64,000 nt of DNA from Chlorogloeopsis sp. ULAP01 (GTDB lineage Bacteria; Cyanobacteriota; Cyanobacteriia; Cyanobacteriales; Nostocaceae), in contig NZ_JAUDRH010000003.1 in NCBI RefSeq assembly GCF_030381805.1, positions 186,001-250,000 of the forward strand, in the 5' to 3' direction. This document shows, one piece after another, positions 19,053-27,111 of the stretch. Numbering within the stretch: the stretch's first letter is position 1; each line of letters starts with the position of its first letter. A model generated the notes under the pieces. That model was not told where the DNA came from. It was given only the letters and a program-made list of their open reading frames with translations, and ran no database searches. The position numbers were made by a program, and so were the translations under genes.

Positions 19053-19520
19053 ATGCAAGAGCCAAAGTTTAAAATTACCCAAAGAAATTTACCTCATTGG
19101 GAGTTAGATGGAGCAGTTTATTTCATTACTTTTAGTACTTGGGAAAAGTTAGAACTTACCCCAGAAGCTAGGCAAGTAGTATTTGATGCTTGTCTATTTT
19201 TTAATAACAAGAGATATAACATTTATATCTTTGTTGTAATGGCAGACCATGTCCATATACTAATTCAGCCTTGGTTCAAATTAGACAATGAATTTTGGTC
19301 ACTTAGTAGCATTATGAAAAGTATCAAAGGTTATAGTGCTAAAAAAATTCCTAAGTTAATGAAACATAGAGGTGCAGTCTGGCAAGATGAGCGATACGAT
19401 CGCATTATTAGAAATGAAGAAGAGTTTCAGACATATTGGGATTACATTAGGCAAAATCCTGTCAAAGCTGCTCTTTCAAAAACTCCTGAAGATTATTCCT
19501 TTTTCTGGCAAGCTTCTTAA
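19053..19520 (+). CDS. REP-associated tyrosine transposase (RAYT, Y1 family)
   Basis: About 155 residues from ATG 19053, the start that gives the family-typical opening MQEPKFKITQRNLPHWELDGAVYFITFSTW. A longer frame from 18978 would run through the REP sequence. The HUH motif is ADHVHILIQP, and the likely catalytic Tyr lies in the C-terminal helix around FQTYWDYIRQNPVKA. RAYTs are single-stranded DNA transposases that act on REP palindromes and are usually single-copy domesticated genes. REP-like sequences flank it on both sides in inverted orientation, supporting that pairing here. Confidence 0.85.
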   Translation: MQEPKFKITQRNLPHWELDGAVYFITFSTWEKLELTPEARQVVFDACLFFNNKRYNIYIFVVMADHVHILIQPWFKLDNEFWSLSSIMKSIKGYSAKKIPKLMKHRGAVWQDERYDRIIRNEEEFQTYWDYIRQNPVKAALSKTPEDYSFFWQAS

Positions 19521-19530
19521 CAAGAATTTT

Positions 19531-19630
19531 GTAGAAATATCTCTTGTGGGGTGGGCATCTTGCCCGCCTCTACCTCCGACTAGAAAGAGAGTAGAAACAT
19601 CTGTTGTGGGATGCGTATCTTGCCCGCCCC
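19531..19630. repeat. Two direct 40-bp copies of the REP unit downstream of RAYT
   Basis: 19531-19570 (GTAGAAATATCTCTTGTGGG...) and 19591-19630 (GTAGAAACATCTGTTGTGGG...) are near-identical, 60 bases apart. Each ends in CATCTTGCCCGCC or GTATCTTGCCCGCC, the inverse of the upstream REP core GGCGGGCAAGATG. Confidence 0.75.
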
Positions 19631-19688
19631 TTCAACAAAGTGTATATAAACTATAAACTAGTTTCATTATTCTCCAAAACCATAACCC

Positions 19689-20597
19689 TTGAAATCCAAA
19701 CAAATAACGCCACAAGAATCTCTAAATTTGATACCCTATTATTCTCATAAATATGGTTCAGCATATTTAGGTGATAGCCAAAAACTAATTAAATATATCG
19801 AAGACAGCAGTATTAATTTAATTATTACCTCCCCTCCATTTGCGCTTACCCGCAAAAAAGAATACGGTAACGAAAGCGCAGAAAAATATATAGAATGGTT
19901 TCTACCTTTCGCTTATGAATTTAAAAGAGTACTTGCAGAGGATGGCTCATTTGTGCTTGATTTAGGTGGTGCTTATCTACCTGGAAATCCCGTGCGGAGT
20001 ATCTATCAATATGAGCTTTTAGTGAGGTTGTGCAAAGAAGTTGGTTTTTTTCTAGCTCAAGAGTTTTATCACTATAATCCGGCACGACTACCAACTCCAG
20101 CTGAGTGGGTAACAATTAGGCGTATTCGTGTGAAAGACTCAGTAAATATCGTTTGGTGGTTATCGAAAACCCCCAACCCCAAAGCTGATAATAGAAAAGT
20201 TTTAAAGCCATACAGCGAGAGTATGAAGCAATTACTTAAAAATGGTTATAAAGCCAAAATGCGTCCTAGTGGACATGATATTTCCGAGCAATTCCAAAAA
20301 GATAACAAGGGTGCAATTCCACCTAATTTGCTAGAAATTGCTAATACTGAATCAAATAGCGCCTACTTACGTCGCTGTAAATTAATGGGGATACAACCAC
20401 ATCCTGCACGTTTTCCTCAAGGTTTCGCAGAGTTTTTTATCAAATTTTTAACTGATGAAGGCGATACAGTTTTAGAGCCATTTTCGGGTTCTAATACAAC
20501 CGGTTTTGTTGCAGAAACCTTGCAAAGACAATGGATATCATTTGAAATTAATGAAGATTATGTGATTGGCAGTCGTTATAGATTTGTAGATCCATAG
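19689..20597 (+). CDS. DNA methyltransferase, TSPPF (probably N4-cytosine) type
   Basis: A 302-residue S-adenosylmethionine-dependent DNA methyltransferase of the N4/N6 beta layout. Motif IV TSPPF near residue 47 comes first, a variable target-recognition segment fills the middle, and motif I VLEPFSGSNTTGF lies near residue 262. S/T-S-P-P-Y/F in motif IV favours N4-methylcytosine. It resembles the solitary methyltransferases of cyanobacteria; one of these is reported to modify GGCC, but the target here is not readable. No restriction endonuclease lies beside it. The start is TTG. It lies in the accessory patch behind the RAYT. Confidence 0.8.
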   Translation: MKSKQITPQESLNLIPYYSHKYGSAYLGDSQKLIKYIEDSSINLIITSPPFALTRKKEYGNESAEKYIEWFLPFAYEFKRVLAEDGSFVLDLGGAYLPGNPVRSIYQYELLVRLCKEVGFFLAQEFYHYNPARLPTPAEWVTIRRIRVKDSVNIVWWLSKTPNPKADNRKVLKPYSESMKQLLKNGYKAKMRPSGHDISEQFQKDNKGAIPPNLLEIANTESNSAYLRRCKLMGIQPHPARFPQGFAEFFIKFLTDEGDTVLEPFSGSNTTGFVAETLQRQWISFEINEDYVIGSRYRFVDP

Positions 20598-20861
20598 CAG
20601 TTTCCTTAAAGATAAAACACACAAAATAATTTTCTAGTTAAATTTAGGGTCAGGAGAAGTATAAAAAATCGAACAAAATTTATACTACTAAGAAAAAACA
20701 TTAAAGATACTGTAAAAACGAATCTCCTCAGCTAGCTAATTACACCGATACAGTGTAAATACTGTAAAAGGTAAATAATTAGCTGATTCAAGAAATTTCC
20801 TGCAATCAGCCGAGAAACGCTGTCATTGGACAAAATAGTAGTCATAGGAGAAACTTACGAG

Positions 20862-21878
20862 ATGAGGAACGTTTATTTATTGGCAGCAGGCTTAATTGCA
20901 GGATTAGCTGTTCCAGTCACAACGTTGCCACAGCCCCTAGTTTTCAAGTCAGAAAGTAATCAACTACAGTTGAATACAAACGAGAGTTCGCAGGCAGTAG
21001 CAGGTGAAACAGTTGCTTCAACGGTGGAAACTCCCTCACCACAATTTAGCAACCCGAATGTGCCGATATCAGTTGAATCCTCTATTCAGTCAATATACCA
21101 ACCAACTCGGAGATTTTTATCTGGCAGTCAACTTTACTACTATAGATTAGCAGCCCTAAAAGCTGGTCAAATTTATACACGCCTAAGCGAAGATGAATTA
21201 CAGTCTTTGTCGGAGTCTGGGAAAAAGTCCCAGCTTACTTATGAAGACTGGAAAAGCTTGTTGGCAATGGAAGCCAGAGCAATGGTTAAAGGACAAGGTG
21301 CAAATCGCCTAAATGTGTTAGTTGGTGATTCTTTAAGTATGTGGTTCCCCAACGAAAAGCTACCTCCTGGGAAATTGTGGTTGAATCAGGGAATATCTGG
21401 TGATACTTCTAGTGGCATCCTCAACAGATTGTCTGCTTTTGCCGCAACCAAGCCAGATGTAATTTATGTGATGGCTGGAATTAATGACTTGCGTAAGGGT
21501 ATGAACGATCAGGCAGTTTTACGCAATTACCGTTTAATTATTCGCCGCTTACGCCAAAATCATCCAGGTAGCTTGATTCTTGTCCAATCAATATTACCAA
21601 CTCGTCTTGCTTCTATTTCTAATAGCCGAATTCGTCGTATTAATAGCCAGCTAGCTTTAATCACTCGACAAGAAAAAGCCAGTTATCTGAATTTACATGA
21701 TTGGTTTGCTGACTTTCAAGGCAATTTGCGAGAAGATCTAACTACAGATGGATTACATCTTAGTAAAAATGGATATGAAGTTTGGCAAGTTGTGTTAGAA
21801 CAGATGGAATCTAACTTTGCGATTGGAAAAGTCGAGCAAGAGCCTTTAGGAGGAGCTACGCGCTCGCAAAAGCAATAG
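20862..21878 (+). CDS. Secreted SGNH/GDSL-family hydrolase
   Basis: 338 residues from ATG 20862, preceded by AGGAGAAAC; a TTG at 20826 would only lengthen the front of the signal peptide. Signal peptide: MRNVYLLAAGLIAGLAVP. A low-complexity linker to about residue 85 is followed by the esterase domain with block I VGDSLSMW (Ser nucleophile), block II Gly in NQGISGDTSSG, block III AGINDLRKG (Asn) and block V TDGLHLSKNGY (Asp/His). Likely an extracytoplasmic esterase or deacetylase acting on polysaccharide or lipid; the substrate is unknown. Confidence 0.85.
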   Translation: MRNVYLLAAGLIAGLAVPVTTLPQPLVFKSESNQLQLNTNESSQAVAGETVASTVETPSPQFSNPNVPISVESSIQSIYQPTRRFLSGSQLYYYRLAALKAGQIYTRLSEDELQSLSESGKKSQLTYEDWKSLLAMEARAMVKGQGANRLNVLVGDSLSMWFPNEKLPPGKLWLNQGISGDTSSGILNRLSAFAATKPDVIYVMAGINDLRKGMNDQAVLRNYRLIIRRLRQNHPGSLILVQSILPTRLASISNSRIRRINSQLALITRQEKASYLNLHDWFADFQGNLREDLTTDGLHLSKNGYEVWQVVLEQMESNFAIGKVEQEPLGGATRSQKQ

Positions 21879-21972
21879 GAAATTTGGAATAGATAATAAT
21901 TTATTACTTTTTGTAACGTTTAATCAGCTAATCAGATTTTGTTTTTAATAAAAAAATTATTGGTTGATTTAG

Positions 21973-22617
21973 CTATTCCACCAGTCCGTGTTTAATAGCA
22001 AAACGTACCAATTCTGCTCTGTTATTAGTGGTAGTTTTTCTTAATAAACTACTTACATACTTTTCCACTGTCCGAGGACTCAGGTGTAGCTTCTGACCCA
22101 TTTCAGCATTGGAAAGACCATGAGTCAAAAGTTCTAAAACTTCCTGTTCTCTGGGAGTTAATTCGGAAAGTAACTCCACAGTAGTTGTGGGGGTAGAGGC
22201 ACTTGCATTGTCTGGATAGGAAACATTATATGCAGATTGAATGAGTTGCGATCGCGCCAAGAGATTGCGAATAGCTGCTCCTAGTTCTTCTAATTCAAAC
22301 GGTTTAGGTAAGTACAAATCACATCCAGACTGATAGCCAAGAATTCTTTCCTGTGTTCTTGTTCGTGCTGTTAACAAAATGACAGGCAATAACCGAAACA
22401 TAGGTTTTTGTCGTACCTGGCGCACTAATTCATAACCATTCATCTGTGGCATGACAATGTCGGTGACTATTAAATCAGGATGGAACTCCTCCACCTTTGT
22501 CAAAGCCTCTTGACCGTCATTAGCAGTAATTACCGAGTAGCCAGACAATTCAAGATAATCGCTAATAGACAGACGAGTGCCTAGATCGTCGTCCACTACA
22601 AGGATTGTCAAGGGCAT
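21973..22617 (-). CDS. LuxR/NarL-family response regulator (Ycf29-like)
   Basis: 214 residues from the ATG at 22617, the start that gives the receiver opening MPLTILVVDDD; a TTG 60 bases upstream is less likely. The receiver has the acidic pair DDD near residue 9, the phospho-acceptor Asp in LIVTDIVMPQM near residue 53 and the Lys in LPKPFELEE. The C-terminal HTH is LTPREQEVLELLTHGLSNAEMGQKLHLSPRTVEKY. A DNA-binding regulator. It resembles the ycf29/tctD-type regulators kept in algal plastids. No partner kinase is adjacent. Confidence 0.85.
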   Translation of the reverse strand: MPLTILVVDDDLGTRLSISDYLELSGYSVITANDGQEALTKVEEFHPDLIVTDIVMPQMNGYELVRQVRQKPMFRLLPVILLTARTRTQERILGYQSGCDLYLPKPFELEELGAAIRNLLARSQLIQSAYNVSYPDNASASTPTTTVELLSELTPREQEVLELLTHGLSNAEMGQKLHLSPRTVEKYVSSLLRKTTTNNRAELVRFAIKHGLVE

Positions 22618-23481
22618 GGAAAGTACACCCCTAGCATTTTTTCCTAAGAAATTTGCTTCTATAAACACTGTCAGCAAACACAGACAATAATAGGACTCTT
22701 ATGTTTCATACTATGACAGGATTACCAGCTAATAACACTCTGTAGAATGAATTACCAATATATCTTCCAATCACAAGAGGTATTATTCAGTTGTATTCCC
22801 AAAGTTAAACTTACATCTAAATAGCTGTAGAACTAGAGCCAACTTTTTTATAATTTGTAACACATCATCAATTATAAGTCCTTAATTAAATTAAACTTAA
22901 TTATACATATACATACATATATAGTTCTAACTTCAGAAATCACAAACATAAGTAACAAAATTGTGTACAAAAAATATATCCACTGCTTAGAATTTACCAT
23001 TAAATCGGAGCACCATTATGACACATCTATAGTTGGTAGTCTTCACCAGATAGAGATAGTTTCTAATTTTTAAACATGATCTTTAATGCCGTTGTTTTTT
23101 CCCTAACTTTGCCACTATTTAGGTCTTTTTAATCAAAGAAGAACGTATACTAAAGGATTTTGAAACAAATTTTCCATCTTTCTTGACATATAAGCTAGTA
23201 ACTAAATTTTACTATTAAGCAAATCAGTCAACTGACCTGAAGTTATAATGACTTTAAGCGAGGATGATTATAGATGATTTCAAATAAAATTGAAGTATAA
23301 CTTGATACCGAGTAAAGAATAACGTTAATTAATTCAAATCATTAGATTTGGCAATTATCAAAACTTATTCTACAAAAGAAATATCTCTGATGTGGCGTTC
23401 TAAATCTATCTAGAGGTTGGCAGAAATACTTAACAAATTAGGTATTGTAAATCTTGTTCTAGAAGATTTACAAAAACTCCT
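22618..23481. other. AT-rich non-coding region between divergent regulator and rhomboid genes
   Basis: About 860 bases, strongly AT-rich, with several very short ATG frames (at most about 20 codons) and none with a good ribosome binding site. Runs such as ATACATATACATACATATATAG lie near 22905. It should contain two divergent promoters. I see no RNA gene or repeat family member. Confidence 0.5.
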
Positions 23482-24204
23482 GTGGTTCCAATTAGAGATA
23501 ATAATCCAACAAAAATCACACCTTATGTTACCTATGGGCTGATTGCAGCTAACGTTCTCGCTTTTATTTATGAAGCGAGTCTGCCTCCCCAATATTTAGA
23601 TAGTTTTTTTCACCTGTTTGCAGTAGTGCCGCGAGAATTAACAGCTAGCTTTGGAGGTATCACTGTCAATCAACCAGTGCCAGAGTGGGTGACTTTAATT
23701 ACTGCACAATTTTTGCATGGCGGTTTGCTACACTTGGCTGGCAATATGTTGTTTCTGTGGATTTTTGGCAATAACGTTGAAGATAAGTTAGGCCATGTTA
23801 AGTATTTATTTTTCTATATAGGCTGCGGTATTTTAGCGACATTAGCTCAGTGGTATTTCTCACAAACTTCCGCAGTTCCTTCATTAGGGGCAAGTGGAGC
23901 GATCGCTGGCGTCATGGGAGCGTATATTATCCGTTTCCCTCAAGCAGAAGTATTAGGTATAGTTCCCTTGGGATTTTTCTTTCCTACCTTCCGCGTTCCA
24001 GCATATTTCTTTCTCGGATTCTGGTTTCTCCAACAAGCTTTTTACGGCGTTGCTAGCTTAGAAGCACCTACCAATATTGGTATGGAAAGTGGTGGTATTG
24101 CATACTGGGCGCACGCTGGTGGTTTTCTATTTGGGGCAATTCTCGGCCCTGTGTTGGGGTTATTTAGAGAAGATTCAGAGCAAGAAAAATTTACTGGGTA
24201 CTAG
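23482..24204 (+). CDS. Rhomboid-family intramembrane serine protease
   Basis: 240 residues, GTG start (VPIRDNNPTKITPYVTYGL), the common cyanobacterial opening. Six membrane segments are expected. Catalytic Ser138 lies in GASGAIAGVMGAY and His211 in YWAHAGGFLFGAILG; HGGLLHLAGNMLFLW supplies the conserved H and N of helix 2. It cleaves transmembrane substrates within the bilayer; substrates are unknown. It is convergent with smpB. Confidence 0.92.
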   Translation: MVPIRDNNPTKITPYVTYGLIAANVLAFIYEASLPPQYLDSFFHLFAVVPRELTASFGGITVNQPVPEWVTLITAQFLHGGLLHLAGNMLFLWIFGNNVEDKLGHVKYLFFYIGCGILATLAQWYFSQTSAVPSLGASGAIAGVMGAYIIRFPQAEVLGIVPLGFFFPTFRVPAYFFLGFWFLQQAFYGVASLEAPTNIGMESGGIAYWAHAGGFLFGAILGPVLGLFREDSEQEKFTGY

Positions 24205-24310
24205 GTATTGGTGATTGGGTACTGGGTAATGGTGATAGGGGATTAGAATTGAATCTAAAATTCAAAATTTAAAATTCCTAGTCCCTAGTCACCAGTCCCT
24301 AATCCCTAAT
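24205..24310. repeat. Short repeat spacer between rhomboid and smpB
   Basis: G-rich units (TATTGGTGATTGGGTACTGGGTAATGGTGATAGGGG) are followed by a central AAAATTCAAAATTTAAAATTC and then C-rich units (CCTAGTCCCTAGTCACCAGTCCC). The two halves can pair, so it may act as a hairpin between the convergent genes. Confidence 0.6.
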
Positions 24311-24311
24311 C

Positions 24312-24779
24312 TTAATAATTCTTCATTGCCCGTTGCATTTCGCGCTGATCTTGGCGTTTTTTGAGATCTTCTCGCTTGTCATGGAGTTTCTTCCCTCTGA
24401 CAAGAGCTATACTTACTTTCACCCAACCGCGTTTGAGATACATTTTCAAAGGCACTAAAGTCAAGCCCTGCTGTTCCACCTTGCCAATCAGTTTACGAAG
24501 TTCTTGGCGATGCAGTAGTAGCTTGCGTGTGCGGCGTGGTTCGTGGTTAAAATATTGTCCACTAGCTGTATAAGGCGAAATATGCGCGTTAATTAGCCAT
24601 GCCTCTCCATTGCGAATCAAAGCATAGCCATCTTGGAGATTAACCCTACCCGCACGAATCGATTTAACTTCAGTTCCAGTCAACTGGATACCAGCTTCGT
24701 AAGTTTCGAGAATTTCATATAAATACCGGGCTTGCCGATTGTCACTAATAACTTTGTAACCGTCACTCTTATCGCTCAT
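24312..24779 (-). CDS. smpB: SsrA-binding protein
   Basis: A 155-residue trans-translation factor that binds tmRNA and carries it to stalled ribosomes. Hallmarks are RQARYLYEILETYEAGIQLTG, GTEVKSIR, the ARG-type YFNHEPRRTRKLLLHR block and the basic tail GKKLHDKREDLKKRQDQ. Length and start are normal. The tmRNA gene was not found in the window. Confidence 0.96.
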   Translation of the reverse strand: MSDKSDGYKVISDNRQARYLYEILETYEAGIQLTGTEVKSIRAGRVNLQDGYALIRNGEAWLINAHISPYTASGQYFNHEPRRTRKLLLHRQELRKLIGKVEQQGLTLVPLKMYLKRGWVKVSIALVRGKKLHDKREDLKKRQDQREMQRAMKNY

Positions 24780-25041
24780 TGAGAATTGTACTTGCGCCTA
24801 AATTAATGAATGAAAAATCTTGTAAATTGGCTAGCGAATTTATAAAGGGCTATTAAACCACTATAAATGCTTAACTGGATATTATTCTTATCCTAGTCCT
24901 AGCCTTGAGAGAATGATTGAAATCTATATGTCTTAAGCGTGAGTTTAGCGTAAGTTGAGTTTATAGCTACAGATTGATTATGTTTACTGGGTGAGTCGAT
25001 ACAGTGGTGAATAACTTTGAAATAGACAAGGAACTTTTACT

Positions 25042-25329
25042 ATGAAAAGTTATTTCACTAAAGCTGTGAGTGCTGGTGTTGTCACTTTGACTATGGTTAT
25101 TTTGCCCTTAACTCTACCTGCACAAGCACAAGTTCAGCAAACTCAACCTGGAGTTCAAACCACACCTGCACCAGGTACTAGAGTTGAGGAAGACGAAGGT
25201 TTCGATTGGGGTTGGCTAGGATTACTTGGACTTTTGGGTTTGGCTGGTTTAGCTGGCAGAAAGCGCAATGACGAACCCACTCGATATCGCGATCCTAATG
25301 CTGTGGGTAGCACTACCTACAGAGAATAA
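25042..25329 (+). CDS. Small exported WGxxGxxG-motif protein
   Basis: 95 residues. An N-terminal signal peptide (VVTLTMVILPLTLPAQAQ) is followed by a Q/T/P-rich linker. Next comes W-G-W-L-G-L-L-G-L with a short hydrophobic helix (LLGLLGLAGLAG) and a basic RKR stop, the arrangement of the WGxxGxxG/C-terminal anchor family seen in cyanobacteria. This is a tripartite sorting-type tail, though no known processing enzyme for it lies beside it. The start ATG is preceded by CAAGGAAC. An intrinsic terminator follows. Confidence 0.8.
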   Translation: MKSYFTKAVSAGVVTLTMVILPLTLPAQAQVQQTQPGVQTTPAPGTRVEEDEGFDWGWLGLLGLLGLAGLAGRKRNDEPTRYRDPNAVGSTTYRE

Positions 25330-25388
25330 ATTTACCGATCAAATCTAAATTTGCTCCATAACACACTGTTGGAAAGATGACTATATAC

Positions 25389-25426
25389 AAAAAGCCTTGG
25401 ATACATTGTCCTCCAAGGCTTTTTTC
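25389..25426 (+). terminator. Intrinsic terminator after the WGxxGxxG gene
   Basis: AAAAAGCCTTGGA ... TCCAAGGCTTTTTTC: a 10-12 bp stem around an ACATTGTCC-type loop, then a T-run. Confidence 0.88.
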
Positions 25427-25494
25427 ACTTCATTTCATCACGGTAAAATTCTATAACCAATTATGACAATTTCTCTTGTCTGTCCCCTATCCCT

Positions 25495-26928
25495 TTAATT
25501 TGGTGCAGATTGTGAATGAAGTGAATCTACCTGTTGAGTTTGAGCTTGAGCTGAAGATGTCCAGTAGCTGGCAACTAAACCTACTAATAGCCACCAAATA
25601 CTATTGACTGCTGGACGATACCAGACGGTATCTACAAAACCATGACCTAGCATACCAGCCAAGGCAGCGATCGCTCCAATTAACCACAAACCGTCTACAC
25701 TTGATGATTGGCGCAGTCTTTGTAGTTCCGACCAACCTGTATTAAACATTACTACTAAAAACCATATAAAACTAGTTAAACCAATTATGCCAGTCTCCAC
25801 AGCCACTTCTAGCAAAATTGAATAAGCGCTAAGGGCATTGTATCGAGGCAGTTGGTAAAGTGGATAAATTCTATTAAAAACATCATGTCCAGGGCCGATA
25901 CCAAAGACTGGATAGTCTTGAATCATTTTAATTACTGCCATCCAGACATTGATACGAAAGTTATTACTACTATCGCCACGACCAGCGAAAATACTGAGAA
26001 TGCGCAAGCGAAAAGTTTCTGAAAATCCAAAAGCGACAACAAAAGCAGCCACAAAAAACCCCAAAAGCATCGGTACTAACCAGATTCGCCAAAACCGGGG
26101 TAGATACTCACCGTACCAGTAGCGCAGTAGCAACACCAAAACAACTAATCCAACTGCCAAACCAATAAAACCACCACGACTGTCAGCAAAACGGAAGCAG
26201 GCTAGATTTACAACCAACATCGTGATTGCTAAAGATTTTCGCACCCATCCCCGCCAAGCAAACACCGCCACTAAACTTAAAATCACGGCTGGCAGCAAAT
26301 ATCCAGCCAGCAAATTCGGATTTCCTAAAAAACTATAAACCCTTGTATTCTTAGACAATGGTGATTCAGGATCAACCCAAGTCGCTAACTGTGCAGCACC
26401 AAAAAACTTCTGCCGCACCCCATAGACACCCACAAGTAAAGACATATGCAAGTATAAAATCAGCAACCAAGACCTAATCCGGGGTGAGGTGAGTATCCTG
26501 GCACACAGTGCAAACAGCAGCAAGTAGAGTGTAAAATTTATTAACCCTGCTAAAGCTGCCCTTTTTTCTGGAGATAAGGCTGTAGCAACTACACAAACTC
26601 CCCAAAAAAGTAATAATAACAAGTGAATTGGAGTCACAAATAAAGTACTTGGGGATGTGACTTCGTCGGACAAAGTCAATAGTAACCAAAAGGCTCCACA
26701 AGCCAACATTAATATCCCCAGCACAGCTGTATTATTCACAGTAAATGGTGCTAATACAAACACCAAGCTCACTAAAGCAGCCGAAATTGCGTCTCCCCAC
26801 TGCATCAAGATACTGGTTTGTCGCCAAGATCTTAATAAGCCCACTAAAAAACTGTGTAAATAGCTAGTACCAAGATATTCTTTCAGTGGTAAATCGGATA
26901 ATGTAAATTTTTGCCAGATTAAATTCAT
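25495..26928 (-). CDS. ictB: IctB-family membrane protein (O-antigen-ligase superfamily)
   Basis: 477 residues with about ten to twelve membrane segments. The opening (MNLIWQKFTLSDLPL...YLGTSYLHSFLVGLLRSWRQTS) and the periplasmic block GIGPGHDVFNRIYPLYQ match cyanobacterial IctB, which was originally proposed as a bicarbonate accumulation protein. The Wzy_C fold also suggests a role in polysaccharide ligation, and the biochemical function is unsettled. NPNLLAGYLLPA and RINVWMAVIKMIQDYPVFGIGPG are typical of the superfamily. It lies downstream of the histidine-kinase-like gene in the same direction, about 180 bases apart. Confidence 0.85.
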   Translation of the reverse strand: MNLIWQKFTLSDLPLKEYLGTSYLHSFLVGLLRSWRQTSILMQWGDAISAALVSLVFVLAPFTVNNTAVLGILMLACGAFWLLLTLSDEVTSPSTLFVTPIHLLLLLFWGVCVVATALSPEKRAALAGLINFTLYLLLFALCARILTSPRIRSWLLILYLHMSLLVGVYGVRQKFFGAAQLATWVDPESPLSKNTRVYSFLGNPNLLAGYLLPAVILSLVAVFAWRGWVRKSLAITMLVVNLACFRFADSRGGFIGLAVGLVVLVLLLRYWYGEYLPRFWRIWLVPMLLGFFVAAFVVAFGFSETFRLRILSIFAGRGDSSNNFRINVWMAVIKMIQDYPVFGIGPGHDVFNRIYPLYQLPRYNALSAYSILLEVAVETGIIGLTSFIWFLVVMFNTGWSELQRLRQSSSVDGLWLIGAIAALAGMLGHGFVDTVWYRPAVNSIWWLLVGLVASYWTSSAQAQTQQVDSLHSQSAPN

Positions 26929-27111
26929 AAGATACTGTAAGCAATTAGCACAGAGTGCAGATTTATGATAATTCAGGTAGCTCTAAAAGTTGAAAAACTT
27001 TCAACTCATAGTCCATGCTAATTGAAGACAGTTAATGCTCAAAGACAAAAGAGAAAACTTGTATATATATTTTTGTGTTTGTCGTGCTGCGCCAGTCTAA
27101 AATTGTGTGTA

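Noticed and set aside
19372..19656. 94-codon frame overlapping the RAYT end
   Set aside because: It reads another frame of RAYT and then the REP repeats (duplicated CPPL stretches).
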